This document shows, one piece after another, positions 21,580-31,210 of a stretch of DNA of 37,994 nucleotides. The position numbers were made by a program, and so were the translations under genes. The stretch's first letter is position 1. The number at the start of each line of letters is the position of its first letter. Origin of the DNA: Clostridia bacterium (lineage in GTDB: Bacteria; Bacillota; Clostridia; Oscillospirales; CAG-272). The DNA lies in NCBI GenBank assembly GCA_017481265.1, contig JAFUPK010000096.1, positions 1 through 37,994 on the forward strand, given 5' to 3'. Under the pieces are notes generated by a model. It was not told the origin of the DNA and ran no database searches. It was given only the letters and a program-made list of their open reading frames with translations.

Positions 21580-22875
21580 TTACTTTTCAAACTTGGGGAT
21601 AAGCTTTTCCTTGCCGCCCATATAGGGTCTGAGGGATACGGGAATGTTTACGGACATATCCGCATTGAGGTTGTTCTCAAGGAACGCAATAAGCATTCTC
21701 GGAGGAGCAACAACGGTGTTGTTAAGTGTGTGAGGCAGATAGTTCTTCTTGTCGGCACCCTTTACGCGCATTTTGAGGCGTCTTGCCTGTGCATCTCCCA
21801 GGTTGGAGCAGGAGCATACCTCAAAGTACTTCTTCTGTCTGGGGCTCCATGCCTCGATATCGCAGGACTTGACCTTCAGGTCTGCAAGGTCACCCGAGCA
21901 GCACTCAAGCTGACGTACGGGAATATCGAGAGAACGGAACAGTTCAACGGACATTCTCCACATCTTTTCATACCAGTCCATAGAATCCTCGGGACGGCAG
22001 ACGACGATCATCTCCTGCTTCTCGAACTGGTGGATACGGTATACACCTCTCTCCTCGATTCCGTGAGCGCCCTTCTCCTTACGGAAGCAGGGAGAATAGG
22101 ATGTGAGAGTCTGGGGAAGCTTCTCTTCGGGAATGATCTGGTCAATGAACTTACCGATCATGGAGTGCTCGCTCGTACCGATGAGGTAAAGGTCTTCTCC
22201 CTCGATCTTATACATCATAGCATCCATCTCACCCTGAGACATAACGCCCTCAACTACATTGCGGCGGATCATGAAGGGAGGAATACAATATGTGAAGCCT
22301 TTATCGATCATAAAGTCGCGGGCATAAGCGATGATACTCTCGTGGAGACGCGCAATGTCACCCATGAGGTAGTAGAATCCGTTACCGGCAACTCTTCCTG
22401 CGGAGTCAAGGTCGATTCCGTCGAAGTATTCCATGATCTCGGTGTGATAAGGAACGTCAAATTCCGCCTCCTTGGCCTCACCGAAGCGCTGAAGCTCTAC
22501 GTTCTCGCTGTCGTCCTTACCGATAGGTACGGAAGGATCAATAATGTTGGGGATGACCATAAGGATCTTTCTGATCTTCTCGGAAAGCTCAGTCTCCTTT
22601 GCCTCAGCCGCAGCAAGACGGGCAGACTGCTCGCTTACCTGGCGTTTAGCCTCCTCAGCCTCGTCGCGCTTGCCCTGTGCCATAAGTCCGCCGATCATCT
22701 TGGAGATCTTGTTGCGGTTTGCACGCATCTCGTCGGGTTGCTTCATATTTGCGCGGTTCTCTTCGTCAAGAGCAAGAAGCTCGTCAACGAGCGGAAGCTT
22801 CTCTTCCTGGAACTTGTTTCTGAGGTTCTGTTTAACTACCTCGGGATTTTCTCTGATAAATTTGATATCAAGCAT
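21580..22875 (-). CDS. serS: Seryl-tRNA synthetase
   Basis: A 431-residue class II aminoacyl-tRNA synthetase that charges tRNA-Ser with serine. Residues 1-105 form the antiparallel coiled-coil arm (MLDIKFIRENPEVVKQNL, then a long Lys/Glu/Ala-rich helix pair). The catalytic core follows: GTSEHSMIGK for ATP/serine, motif 2 as FRKEKGAHGIEERGVYRIHQFEK, and motif 3 as PPRMLIAFLENN. The TSEHS and FRKEKGAHG forms differ from the Escherichia/Bacillus types (TAEVP, FRSEAGSAGRD), but I know them as usual in many Clostridia. Length is normal. The ATG has GGGAAGGG ahead and follows typA after 30 bases, so both are read from one transcript. Confidence 0.96.
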   Translation of the reverse strand: MLDIKFIRENPEVVKQNLRNKFQEEKLPLVDELLALDEENRANMKQPDEMRANRNKISKMIGGLMAQGKRDEAEEAKRQVSEQSARLAAAEAKETELSEKIRKILMVIPNIIDPSVPIGKDDSENVELQRFGEAKEAEFDVPYHTEIMEYFDGIDLDSAGRVAGNGFYYLMGDIARLHESIIAYARDFMIDKGFTYCIPPFMIRRNVVEGVMSQGEMDAMMYKIEGEDLYLIGTSEHSMIGKFIDQIIPEEKLPQTLTSYSPCFRKEKGAHGIEERGVYRIHQFEKQEMIVVCRPEDSMDWYEKMWRMSVELFRSLDIPVRQLECCSGDLADLKVKSCDIEAWSPRQKKYFEVCSCSNLGDAQARRLKMRVKGADKKNYLPHTLNNTVVAPPRMLIAFLENNLNADMSVNIPVSLRPYMGGKEKLIPKFEK

Positions 22876-22905
22876 TTTTTAACCCTTCCCTGTTATTTAT
22901 ATCTT

Positions 22906-24744
22906 TCAGTTTCCTTTTTTATTTCGTGCAGCAGCCTTGAGACGAAGCTCTGTATTGAGGATCTTCTTTCTCAGGCGTATGGTCTTGGGTGTGACCTCGA
23001 TGAGCTCGTCATCGGAGATAAATTCGATAGCCTGCTCCAGCGAGAATATCTTCGGGGGAACGAGGCGAAGTGCTTCGTCTGCACCCGATGAGCGGATAGA
23101 GGTAAGGTGCTTTTTCTTGCACACGTTGAGGGTAATATCCTCCTGCTTCGGGCACTCGCCGACGATCATTCCCTCGTAAACGGGGGTCTGTACGCCAATG
23201 AACATTACGCCGCGGTCCTGGCTGTTGAAAAGGCCGTAGGATGTGGACTCACCGTCCTCACTTGCGATAAGAGAGCCTGTGAAGCGGGTAGTAACGTCTC
23301 CCTTGTAGGGCTCGTATCCGGCAAAGAGAGAGTTAAGTATTCCCTCGCCGCGTGTATCTGTAAGAAATTCGCTTCTGTAACCGAAGAGACAGCGCGCGGG
23401 AATAGTGTATTCGATACGCATACGGTTGCCGTTTGCCGCAAGATTCATTTCAAGAAGCTCGCCGCGTCTTGCGCTGAGCTTTTCGACAACAGAGCCGACA
23501 AATTCGCCGGGCACGTCAACGGAGACACGCTCCATAGGCTCGCACTTCACTCCGTCGATCTCGCGGTACAGCACGCGGGGCGTTGAACAGCAGATCTCGT
23601 AGCCCTCACGGCGCATAGTCTCGATAAGGATGGAAAGATGCATCTCGCCGCGTCCCGCTACGTTGAAGGAGTCGGTGGTCTCGCCGTCCGAAACTCGGAG
23701 GGACACGTCCTTCAGGGTCTCCTTGTAAAGACGCTCGCGGATCTGACGGGAGGTTACGAACTTACCTTCTCTTCCTGCAAAGGGGCTGTCGTTTACGGAG
23801 AAGGTCATCTCCATTGTGGGCTCACTGACCTTGACGAACTCAAGAGGGGTGGGGTCAAGGGGAGAGGTGATCGTATCTCCGATGGTGATGTCAGCGGCTC
23901 CAGAGAAGCACACGATGTCGCCGACGCGTGCAGACTGAACTTCCTTTTTTGAAAGTCCGTCGAACTCAAAGAGAGTAACGAGCTTCGTCTTTTTGGGAGG
24001 TGCGTCGGGGGTGTGGTAGTTGACGATCATCGCTTCCTCGCCAACCTTGGCAGATCCGCGTTCGATACGTCCGATGCCTATGCGTCCCACGTAATCGTTG
24101 TAGTCGATAGAGGAAACGAGAAGCTGTAAGGGCTCGTCCTCAGCACCCTCGGGTGCAGGCATATATTCGATGATAGTCTTAAACAGCGGATCAAGGTCCT
24201 CACCCTTTTCGTAGGGGGAAAGGGATGCGGTTCCGGCACGGCCCGAGCAGAAGATCATGGGAGAGTCAAGCTGCTCGTCGGTGGCGTTGAGGTCTAAAAG
24301 AAGCTCAAGGACCTCTTCCTCAACCTCTTCAAGACGTGCGTCGGGCTTGTCAATCTTGTTGATAACTACTATGATCTTGTGACCGAGCTCCATAGCGCGT
24401 CCGAGAACAAATCTCGTCTGGGGCATGGGACCCTCAGCCGCGTCAACGAGAAGGAGAACTCCGTTGACCATCTTGAGGATTCGTTCCACCTCACCGCCGA
24501 AGTCGGCGTGTCCGGGGGTGTCTACTATGTTGATCTTGACTCCGTCGCGCATAACGGAGGTGTTCTTTGCAAGGATGGTGATACCGCGCTCACGCTCAAG
24601 GTCGCCGGAGTCCATGACTCGCTCGCTGACCACCTGATTTTCGTGATACTCGCCGCACTGCTTCAGCATCTCGTCAACCAGGGTAGTCTTACCGTGGTCA
24701 ACGTGGGCGATGATAGCTATATTTCTGAGGTCTTCTCTGACCAT
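22906..24744 (-). CDS. typA: Ribosome-associated GTPase TypA/BipA
   Basis: A 612-residue translational GTPase of the EF-G group. G1 reads AHVDHGKTT (13-21), G3 DTPGHADF, G4 NKIDKPDA; the effector segment ERERGITI is present. After the G domain come the beta-barrel domain ([23 protein letters not shown]), the EF-G-like domains and the TypA-specific C-terminal domain ([28 protein letters not shown]). TypA binds 70S ribosomes and helps assembly and stress adaptation. Full length with no missing G motif. The start ATG has AGAAGAGG ahead. It is the first gene of the typA-serS unit; a -10 (TATAAT at 24796-24801) with a poor -35 lies upstream. Confidence 0.96.
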   Translation of the reverse strand: MVREDLRNIAIIAHVDHGKTTLVDEMLKQCGEYHENQVVSERVMDSGDLERERGITILAKNTSVMRDGVKINIVDTPGHADFGGEVERILKMVNGVLLLVDAAEGPMPQTRFVLGRAMELGHKIIVVINKIDKPDARLEEVEEEVLELLLDLNATDEQLDSPMIFCSGRAGTASLSPYEKGEDLDPLFKTIIEYMPAPEGAEDEPLQLLVSSIDYNDYVGRIGIGRIERGSAKVGEEAMIVNYHTPDAPPKKTKLVTLFEFDGLSKKEVQSARVGDIVCFSGAADITIGDTITSPLDPTPLEFVKVSEPTMEMTFSVNDSPFAGREGKFVTSRQIRERLYKETLKDVSLRVSDGETTDSFNVAGRGEMHLSILIETMRREGYEICCSTPRVLYREIDGVKCEPMERVSVDVPGEFVGSVVEKLSARRGELLEMNLAANGNRMRIEYTIPARCLFGYRSEFLTDTRGEGILNSLFAGYEPYKGDVTTRFTGSLIASEDGESTSYGLFNSQDRGVMFIGVQTPVYEGMIVGECPKQEDITLNVCKKKHLTSIRSSGADEALRLVPPKIFSLEQAIEFISDDELIEVTPKTIRLRKKILNTELRLKAAARNKKGN

Positions 24745-24911
24745 TGTTATGTTCGCCTCTTCTCTTTTATGGCTTTCAAAATTTATACAGATATCATTAT
24801 ATCACAATTTTCGCGTATTGAAAAGGTTTTTTTGAACTTTGATGCGAAAAAGCTTCAAAAGCCTCCGGAACACTGCTTTTTCGTACTTTCACTCAAAAAC
24901 CTCCCAAAAGC

Positions 24912-24938
24912 AAAACCTCCTCGGTGTGAGGAGGTTTT
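24912..24938 (-). terminator. Terminator after the small membrane protein gene
   Basis: AAAACCTCCTC pairs with GAGGAGGTTTT around GGTGT, with T-rich sequence following on the minus strand. Confidence 0.85.
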
Positions 24939-24950
24939 GAGATATGGATG

Positions 24951-25469
24951 TTACCAATCGATTTTCGTGTCAACGCCCTTCATAGACGGACGCCAGCCGC
25001 TAAACATAACGTAAACGTAGCCGTCTTTGACATCAGTGTAATGCAGTGAAGTATAAGCCTTTTCAGTGTTTTCGCGTGAATGTTCCATAGACATTTCCGT
25101 GAAGCTTTCTACATCATCCTCATTCACACCACCGTTTCCGCCCGACCAAACCTCTGCACCAAGGATCGAATCTATAAATTCGCCTGCCTCCTTACCGTTT
25201 GCAGGAAGTTTGAAGAACAGAGTGATTGAGGGATCGTTGGTGCCTTTAAAAAACTTTCCCTTAATAAATTCGGCATCGCTTGGTACGGTAATGTGGTATT
25301 CGTCACGAAGCATAGTACATAGAGGTTCGTCGAAGCCGTTTTCGATCGTGTAATCAAGCCCTGCCGATATCCAAAAATACGCCGCGGAAACCGCCAAATA
25401 CAGAAAGCATATGATAGCAACCACCGATAAGACTATCGCGATTTTTTTGAAAATCTTTTTCTCAAACAC
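24951..25469 (-). CDS. Small membrane-anchored protein of unknown function
   Basis: A 172-residue protein. Residues 10-35 form one hydrophobic helix (IAIVLSVVAIICFLYLAVSAAYFWI), after a basic N-terminus (MFEKKIFKK). The rest, about 36-172, is a soluble domain probably outside the membrane, with no family I recognise. The start is GTG with AAGGAGAAC six bases ahead. The gene lies after a 22-codon reading frame and a terminator-like hairpin, which together look like a leader-peptide attenuator, so its expression may be conditional. It is followed by its own terminator. Confidence 0.7.
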   Translation of the reverse strand: MFEKKIFKKIAIVLSVVAIICFLYLAVSAAYFWISAGLDYTIENGFDEPLCTMLRDEYHITVPSDAEFIKGKFFKGTNDPSITLFFKLPANGKEAGEFIDSILGAEVWSGGNGGVNEDDVESFTEMSMEHSRENTEKAYTSLHYTDVKDGYVYVMFSGWRPSMKGVDTKIDW

Positions 25470-25513
25470 AAGAGTTCTCCTTGTTTATTAAAAATACCAC
25501 ATCTTCGTTTTAA

Positions 25514-25560
25514 CAAAAAACGCGCATAAACGGTGAAGATGCGTACCCGTTCATGCGCGT
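25514..25560 (-). terminator. Possible attenuator hairpin ahead of the small membrane protein gene
   Basis: Arms 25520-25533 and 25547-25560 pair (one G-T) and a six-T run follows on the minus strand, between the leader frame and the 24951-25469 gene. In the RNA, CAUCUUC from the hairpin loop can also pair with GAAGAUG just downstream (extended by GUUU with AAAC), which would break the terminator. That is the logic of an attenuator. Confidence 0.6.
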
Positions 25561-25572
25561 GCTTGCCGATTT

Positions 25573-25641
25573 TTATATTATTTGTGAAAATCGTTCGCAC
25601 AGGCACAGCACGGCACGGCACGGTACAGCTCTCTTTGCCAT
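25573..25641 (-). CDS. 22-codon leader-type peptide, Cys- and Arg-containing
   Basis: A very short frame with a strong ribosome site (AGGAGG, 6-7 bases before ATG) and a strong promoter. The peptide begins MAKRAVPCRAV and has three Cys codons, all TGC (positions 8, 13 and 15), and four Arg codons. A terminator hairpin follows about 12 bases after the stop and then the small membrane protein gene. It has no signal peptide or maturation site. The best reading is a leader peptide whose translation controls the downstream terminator. The GTGCC-like 5-base tandem repeats inside it could also make it an accidental frame. Confidence 0.45.
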   Translation of the reverse strand: MAKRAVPCRAVLCLCERFSQII

Positions 25642-25679
25642 GTCAGCCACCTCCTGTAAATAATTCTCTTTCTGATTAC

Positions 25680-25708
25680 AGTATATCATAATATATATAT
25701 GCTGTCAA
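25680..25708 (-). promoter_or_regulatory. Strong promoter of the leader-peptide transcript
   Basis: TTGACA (25703-25708) and TATACT (25680-25685) on the minus strand with a 17-base spacer; the -35 is the full consensus. The remaining intergenic stretch up to 25836 holds the divergent nucleoside hydrolase promoter and nothing else obvious. Confidence 0.75.
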
Positions 25709-25759
25709 TGCTATGCGGTAACGTTTAATATCAAAAAAAGAAAAAGCTAAAAAACTGCC

Positions 25760-25788
25760 TTGACAAAGAACTAATGTAATGCTATAAA
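25760..25788 (+). promoter_or_regulatory. Promoter of the first nucleoside hydrolase gene
   Basis: TTGACA (25760-25765) and TATAAA (25783-25788) with a 17-base spacer. Confidence 0.75.
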
Positions 25789-25836
25789 TATAATAAACAA
25801 AAGCATCACAGATCAAGGAAGGACATAAACACGATC

Positions 25837-26748
25837 ATGACACCCGAACAGATACTTGCCGACATAAAAAACGACCGCAGAAAGAAGGTCATCCTCGACT
25901 GCGACACAGCCAACGAAATGGACGATCAGTACGCCGTAGCCTACGTTCTCGGAAGACCTGACCGCTTTGAGCTTCTTGCCATGACAGCGGAGCATCACTC
26001 ATCCCGCGGAAATCCCCGTTCTATCGGAATGGAGGAAAGCTACGATGAGTTTTTCCGCGTAATGAAGGTATGTCACAAGGAAGGTGCCTGCCCTGTATAC
26101 AGAGGTGCGCCATCAAGTATGTGCGAGGATGCGCTCTGCCGTCCCGTCATGAGCGAGGCATCTGACGCCATCGTAAGACTTGCACACGAGGCAGGGGAGA
26201 TCCTTTACATCATTGCCACAGGTCCCGTCACCAATATTGCGGCGGCTATATCAGCAGACCCCTCCATCATCGACAAAATATGCGTGATCTGGCTTGGCGG
26301 AAACTGCTATGAGTGGGACTCAGCCTCCGAGTGTAACGTTTGGGGAGACTGCCCGGCGGCACAGGTCATGATGAACAGCGGTGTCATGGTGGTACAGCTT
26401 CCCGCCTTCGGTGCTGAGGATCACGGCACGGTACAGCTCCGCATAACGAGAGATGATTTTATGGAAAACCTTGCGGGGAACAGCGACGCCTCGGTGTTCT
26501 TCCGCGAAACGCTTCCCTGCGGGCTAAAGAGACGAACGGACTGGGAGGATCACGTGATCTGGGACATTGCAGGACCCTGCGTACTGACTCTTCCCGAAGC
26601 CTATGAGTTCAGTATCGTTCCCGCCCCCATATTCACCGACAATATCGAATACCGCTTCGACGACAGCCGACACAAGATAATTTATATGGAACGCCTTGAC
26701 CCCAAAACTATCCTTGCGGATATGTACAGAGTCATAAGAAGTCTTTAA
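25837..26748 (+). CDS. Nucleoside hydrolase (IunH/PF01156 type)
   Basis: A 303-residue cytoplasmic enzyme. The N-terminal calcium/ribose site reads LDCDTANEMDDQYA (Asp21, 23, 29, 30). A second family block is ATGPVTNIAAAI with the Thr-Asn pair, then WLGGN, and a later DIAGPCVL segment. The family cleaves the N-glycosidic bond of ribonucleosides, giving base and ribose for salvage or carbon use. The spacing of the first motif is two residues longer than the classical DTDPGIDD form, as in a subgroup reading DTANEIDD. A paralogue lies at 33775-34713. The ribosome site AAGGAAGG is 14 bases from the ATG, longer than usual. Exact nucleoside unknown. Confidence 0.88.
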   Translation: MTPEQILADIKNDRRKKVILDCDTANEMDDQYAVAYVLGRPDRFELLAMTAEHHSSRGNPRSIGMEESYDEFFRVMKVCHKEGACPVYRGAPSSMCEDALCRPVMSEASDAIVRLAHEAGEILYIIATGPVTNIAAAISADPSIIDKICVIWLGGNCYEWDSASECNVWGDCPAAQVMMNSGVMVVQLPAFGAEDHGTVQLRITRDDFMENLAGNSDASVFFRETLPCGLKRRTDWEDHVIWDIAGPCVLTLPEAYEFSIVPAPIFTDNIEYRFDDSRHKIIYMERLDPKTILADMYRVIRSL

Positions 26749-26750
26749 AC

Positions 26751-26796
26751 GAGATCTCCCTTAGCTGATGCTTTCGCATCGGTTCAGGGAGATCTT
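26751..26796. terminator. Bidirectional terminator between convergent genes
   Basis: AGATCTCCCT pairs with AGGGAGATCT and the inner GATGC with GCATC around TTTC. T-runs are weak on both sides, but the hairpin lies exactly between the two gene ends. Confidence 0.6.
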
Positions 26797-26845
26797 AGCG
26801 TTAAAGGGATGAAAAGCTATCACGTAATGGAGATTTTTATTGAGC

Positions 26846-29800
26846 TTACGGATTCGGAATGACTAAAAGAGTCACTATCTCAAAGGCACCGAAGGTGATC
26901 TCTGCTATGCCGTTTTCTACCGCTAGCTCCTCCTTTATTTCCTCAAGCATATTAGTTCTGTACACACGTACGGAGCTGTCAAAGCCGAGGCTGCAGAGGG
27001 TCTTGTTGCGCTCACACTCGTAAAGCCTTATAACATATGCCCCCGGCACATCCTCAGCGCATTTTACGCTTTCGCAGATGATATTGGGCTCGCTGATGTG
27101 CACAGGGCAGAGCAGATCACTGCACAGCTCACCGCGCACCGCCACAGGCTCGCAGTTCAGCTCATACGCAGGCATTACCACATTTTCTGCAGAAAACGCG
27201 CCGATATGCGGAAGCAGAGAATATCTCATTGTATGGACACCGCTGTCGCCGCCGACGTCGGGGCGGTCACCGCCGCGATGCAAGGTCAGCATCATCTCGG
27301 AATCGCGAACGGATATGCCGTATTTGCAATCATTGAGCAGAGCCACACCGTAACGGGACTCGGAGATATCCGTCCACTTGTGGTTACAGATCTCAAACTT
27401 CGCAGATTCCAGCGAATCATTTCTCGAGGTGGGACGCTCCACATGACCGAACTGTATCTCGTTTTTGCACACGGTCGTACGGATATCTGCATCAAATGCC
27501 GCCTTGAGGATGGCGTGATGCTCGTTCCAGTCTGCTCTGACTTCAAAATCTATCCTCGGGTCATTTCTATAGAACACAGTGTCCACAGTAACGTGCGAGC
27601 TTCTGCCTACAGCATATTCTGAGCGGATCCTCAGCTCCACCTCTCCGTTTGCGACCACCCTTGCAGGTGTACTTGCCGTGAGACGTGAAAGCTTAAGAAA
27701 TACGTCGTAGTCAAGCTCCCAGTTATCATACTGGAGGGATACATCCTCACCGAACATAAGACCTCCAAAAGGTCTTGAGGCATCGCGAAGCACCTGTCTG
27801 CGTGCGCGCTTATCCCAAAGATAAGAGATATATCCGTCACAGTCAAGCTTTGCCGTGTAGATGGGTGTTTCGATGATACCGTCATCAAAGCTGAAGGGAG
27901 ATTCTTCATGGACACGCGCTCCGGCGGTAAGGCTTACAGAGCCAAAAGCACTAATGGGAACATCAACTGCTGTTTTAACTTCTCCGCACAGGTCTGTGTA
28001 GGTCTGGCAGGGAGCATCAGCTACAGACAGCTCGCCGTCGAGGATCGAAGCAGAGCTGCGATCAAAGGACAGCGTATTGAAAAGAGTGAGTTTTGTATCG
28101 TCAATGCTCTTTGAAGCTGCATACTCCTGTGTCTTTTCCTTGACGCTTGCAATAAGATTTGTCATCTGCTCTGTGGCAAGCTTGTGTACACATCCGATGG
28201 AGCTTCCGGGAAGAATATCGTGGAACTGATTTTTTAGCATGACCTTGTAAAATTCGTCTGTGCTTTCACAGCGAGGTGAGCGTGTTGCCACATTCATATA
28301 TTCAAGATCACGCAGTGCAAATTCAGCTCTGCGGTTATTTTTCTTGATGTTGTGCATCTGCGTCAGTGTTCCGCGGTGGAACTCAAGGTACAGCTCACCG
28401 TCATACACGGGAAGCTTGTCACGCCTTTCCTCAAGTTCATGCATAAACTCAGACACGGTCATCTCACGTATTTCGGGAAGTCCGGGGATATCGCGAATAC
28501 GGTCTATATACTCAAACATACCGTAGGAGGGGCCGCCGCCTCCGTCTCCGTAGCCGTAAGCATAAAGGCGCATATCGTTTGCTTCCTTGTCCTTTATATA
28601 GCTTACAGCACCCACTATACTGAGAGGATCGGGAATTCCGCCGATCTGGTTAAGGTGGGTAAGCACCTCGCTTCCGTCTATTCCGCGCCATATGAAGGAA
28701 TCGTGAGGGAAAGGGTTCAGGTCGTTCCAATCCATTTTTGTGGTGTAAAAATACTTTACGTCACATCCGAGCATTATCTGCGGTATGGCGGCATTGTAGC
28801 CGAAGGTATCGGGAAGCCAAAAGCAATCCGAGGTGTACCCGAAATGCTTACGGGTGAAGCGCTGACCGTACAGGAATTGACGGATCATGGATTCACCGCC
28901 GGTGATATTGCAGTCACATTCTACCCAAACACCTCCGTTGGGCTCATAGCGTCCCTCAGCGACTCTTTCCTTTATTCTTTCAAATATGGAAGGGTAATAC
29001 TCCCTCATCCAGTCAAGGTGGAGCGATGAGGACTGCACAAATTTGTAATCGGGCTTTGCATCCATAAAGCCGAGCACCTCGGAGTACGTACGCGCCGCCT
29101 TCCTTACGGTCTCTGACACAGGCCAAAGCCATGCAGTATCAAGGTGCGAATGACCGACAATGCCCACTCTTCCTCTGGACAGATCGGCACTTCCCTTTTC
29201 AAGAGCAGGTGCAAGAGCCTCTGTTATACGCTCAGCGGAGCGAAGCATCTCGTCATAGGTCGCATTTATCGGATCGAGTATCACATGGGGAAATGCGGAG
29301 ATAAGCGCATCATGGGCCTTCATACGAAGGAAGTTCGTCTCGGGAAGATTCACAAACTGAAGAACGGTCTGCAGGTCGAATACGCACTTATTGAACACCT
29401 CGTTTACGGTGCACAGATACATATCTGACAGAGTATGTATGAAGTTATTACCCGTTGATGTCATGCCGTAATTGTCATATATGGCAGAGCCGAGACACTC
29501 ATGACCTGCATAGCACTCAAAATCAGCCGTAAAGCGTTCTCCGGGGACAGCACATCTTGAAAGGTACATGACGCAGTGCATACCGCCAATGAAATAGTCC
29601 TTTCCGTTGATGATACCTGATGGGATTCCGTTTTTAAAGCATAATGTCTCACAAGCTCCCGTTATGGGGCGGATGCAGAGAGTTTTTCCCTTTGCACTTT
29701 CGGGAGTCACTACCTCCGCATGGAGCCAGATATTGTTCCACTCGCCTCCCCATTTGTGTCCCGGCTCTACAGGTCGGTAAAGCTCTGCCGAGGGCGGAGT

Positions 29801-29935
29801 ACGGAGATGTTCTGATGTCTCATATGCCAAAATATCGGTTATGGGAGCAAGTCTCTCAAAAATAAAGTTGCTGTAGTATTTCACTACTGCCGCGATCTTG
29901 TCGTATGTATGCTTACTATATGTCTTATTATTCAT
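26846..29935 (-). CDS. Alpha-mannosidase, glycoside hydrolase family 38
   Basis: A 1029-residue enzyme. The catalytic domain starts near 257 with GIVGHSHLDTAWLWP (zinc ligands His262 and Asp266 in HxHLD), the nucleophile is Asp376 in FWLPDTFGYNA, and VECDCNITGGESMIRQFLYG lies between them. About 480-570 is the three-helix domain and 620-1029 the beta-sandwich C-terminal part. GH38 enzymes remove alpha-linked mannose with retention. No signal peptide, so it acts inside the cell on imported oligosaccharides. Length is normal for the bacterial members. The ATG has AAAGGAAC ahead and follows the DUF1294 gene by 39 bases; it is the last gene of an apparent four-gene operon starting at 31930. Confidence 0.94.
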   Translation of the reverse strand: MNNKTYSKHTYDKIAAVVKYYSNFIFERLAPITDILAYETSEHLRTPPSAELYRPVEPGHKWGGEWNNIWLHAEVVTPESAKGKTLCIRPITGACETLCFKNGIPSGIINGKDYFIGGMHCVMYLSRCAVPGERFTADFECYAGHECLGSAIYDNYGMTSTGNNFIHTLSDMYLCTVNEVFNKCVFDLQTVLQFVNLPETNFLRMKAHDALISAFPHVILDPINATYDEMLRSAERITEALAPALEKGSADLSRGRVGIVGHSHLDTAWLWPVSETVRKAARTYSEVLGFMDAKPDYKFVQSSSLHLDWMREYYPSIFERIKERVAEGRYEPNGGVWVECDCNITGGESMIRQFLYGQRFTRKHFGYTSDCFWLPDTFGYNAAIPQIMLGCDVKYFYTTKMDWNDLNPFPHDSFIWRGIDGSEVLTHLNQIGGIPDPLSIVGAVSYIKDKEANDMRLYAYGYGDGGGGPSYGMFEYIDRIRDIPGLPEIREMTVSEFMHELEERRDKLPVYDGELYLEFHRGTLTQMHNIKKNNRRAEFALRDLEYMNVATRSPRCESTDEFYKVMLKNQFHDILPGSSIGCVHKLATEQMTNLIASVKEKTQEYAASKSIDDTKLTLFNTLSFDRSSASILDGELSVADAPCQTYTDLCGEVKTAVDVPISAFGSVSLTAGARVHEESPFSFDDGIIETPIYTAKLDCDGYISYLWDKRARRQVLRDASRPFGGLMFGEDVSLQYDNWELDYDVFLKLSRLTASTPARVVANGEVELRIRSEYAVGRSSHVTVDTVFYRNDPRIDFEVRADWNEHHAILKAAFDADIRTTVCKNEIQFGHVERPTSRNDSLESAKFEICNHKWTDISESRYGVALLNDCKYGISVRDSEMMLTLHRGGDRPDVGGDSGVHTMRYSLLPHIGAFSAENVVMPAYELNCEPVAVRGELCSDLLCPVHISEPNIICESVKCAEDVPGAYVIRLYECERNKTLCSLGFDSSVRVYRTNMLEEIKEELAVENGIAEITFGAFEIVTLLVIPNP

Positions 29936-29974
29936 GGGATCTGTTCCTTTCGATGAAGATTACATACTCGTGAC

Positions 29975-30250
29975 TCACATAAGTAACCTTGCTGTCGCGA
30001 TAACTGCGGCAAGCTGAAGCACTATTATAACGGGAATACCGATCATGAACTTCGCATGGCGTGTCTTATGGCGGATAAGCTGCATGGTCATATACATAGC
30101 CACAGAGCCGCCTATAAGAGAAAAAATAATCAGTGTCCGTTCCGGCACACGTCTTTTTGACCTTTTCGCGGCACGCTTATCATGTACCGTAATTAAAGCC
30201 GAAATAAGAGATATAACGGCAAGATATATAAGTGTAGCTTTCAGTATCAT
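29975..30250 (-). CDS. DUF1294-family small membrane protein
   Basis: A 91-residue protein with about three hydrophobic segments (3-22, 46-62, 72-88) and the family signature in between: [18 protein letters not shown], then [24 protein letters not shown]. The start ATG at 30250 overlaps the stop of the NUDIX-RNase HI gene (ATGA) with GGGGAAG ahead; the open frame extends 13 codons upstream without support. DUF1294 proteins are widespread, of unknown function, and sometimes fused to cold-shock domains. Translational coupling to the RNase HI gene suggests shared expression only. Confidence 0.85.
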   Translation of the reverse strand: MILKATLIYLAVISLISALITVHDKRAAKRSKRRVPERTLIIFSLIGGSVAMYMTMQLIRHKTRHAKFMIGIPVIIVLQLAAVIATARLLM

Positions 30251-31203
30251 AAGTACTTCCCCGATTCTCTCTGCGCCATAGTGTCGCATCTCTCGTTATA
30301 CGGATGTCCCGCGTGTCCCTTCACCCAAACGAAGGTGACCTTGTGGGTCTCGCAAAGTGTCAGGAGCTTGTCCCACAGATCGGGATTAAGGGCAGGCGAG
30401 CCATCACTCTTTCTCCAGCCCTTCTTCTTCCACGAAGCCGCCCAGCCCTTTGAGATACCGTCGCAAACGTACTTTGAGTCACTGGTCAATGTGACCTCAC
30501 AAGGATTCTTCAGCTTTGAGAGAGCCTCGATAACGCTTGTAAGCTCCATTCGGTTGTTGGTGGTATCGGCTTCACCTCCCGAAAGCTCAAGCTCTCGTCC
30601 GCCGTAAACGAGGACAGCGCCCCAGCCTCCCGGTCCGGGATTTTTCCTGCATGAGCCGTCGGTATATATGTCAACGTGAGTAAGCTTCCCTTTCGGCGCT
30701 GTCTTTTCCGATTCCGCCTTCTTTTTATAAGGAAGCTTTAAAGCCTTTCCGTCAAGGACAGCCTCCGTAAGTGCACCTCCGTCAGCATAAACGAGCTTTA
30801 ATGAGAAAAACGGCTGTTCCTTTTTGTCTATGAGATCAAGGAAAATATGATCCCCCTCCCACAGATCAAGACCTGAAAGCTTATCCTTCGGCACCCACTC
30901 AAGAACGCCCTCATCGCAGTCTATAAGCGTTCCCGAAAAGCTCTCGCAGGTAAAAAGGTGCATATACTCACACTCATCCCCATATACGAAGGTGACGATG
31001 CCGCGGTAGCTTAAGCTGTTCGGCGTAAGTCCCGTTTCCTCTCCGATCTCGCGGGTGATGCATTCTTCCGGTGACTCACCGAACTCAAATCTGCCGCCGA
31101 TACCGATCCACTTGTCACGGTTTATGTCGTTCTCCTTCTTCACGCGGTGGAGCATGAGGTAGGATGAATCCTTTTCAATATAACAAAGAGTTGAATTTAT
31201 CAT
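30247..31203 (-). CDS. NUDIX hydrolase-ribonuclease HI fusion
   Basis: A 318-residue protein. Residues 1-145 are a NUDIX hydrolase with a complete box (37-59: [12 protein letters not shown]...REIGEETGL), close in style to 8-oxo-dGTP/ADP-ribose-type pyrophosphatases ([20 protein letters not shown]). A Lys-rich linker (about 150-172) follows. Residues 173-318 are RNase HI with all four acidic residues: [35 protein letters not shown] and NERCDTMAQ. So one chain could clean the nucleotide pool and remove RNA from RNA-DNA hybrids. The ATG at 31203 lies seven bases after the thioesterase stop, with a GGAG site inside that gene. The frame is intact through the junction, so this is a true fusion. Confidence 0.9.
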   Translation of the reverse strand: MINSTLCYIEKDSSYLMLHRVKKENDINRDKWIGIGGRFEFGESPEECITREIGEETGLTPNSLSYRGIVTFVYGDECEYMHLFTCESFSGTLIDCDEGVLEWVPKDKLSGLDLWEGDHIFLDLIDKKEQPFFSLKLVYADGGALTEAVLDGKALKLPYKKKAESEKTAPKGKLTHVDIYTDGSCRKNPGPGGWGAVLVYGGRELELSGGEADTTNNRMELTSVIEALSKLKNPCEVTLTSDSKYVCDGISKGWAASWKKKGWRKSDGSPALNPDLWDKLLTLCETHKVTFVWVKGHAGHPYNERCDTMAQRESGKYL

Positions 31204-31210
31204 CGTAAAG

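Noticed and set aside
21580-22875. SerRS with unusual motif 2 as a novel paralogue
   Set aside because: The TSEHS/FRKEKGAHG form is, to my knowledge, ordinary for many Clostridia and the gene is full length in a housekeeping operon.
21553-23091. A 512-codon open frame on the plus strand
   Set aside because: Fully antisense to serS and the end of typA, both of which are beyond doubt.
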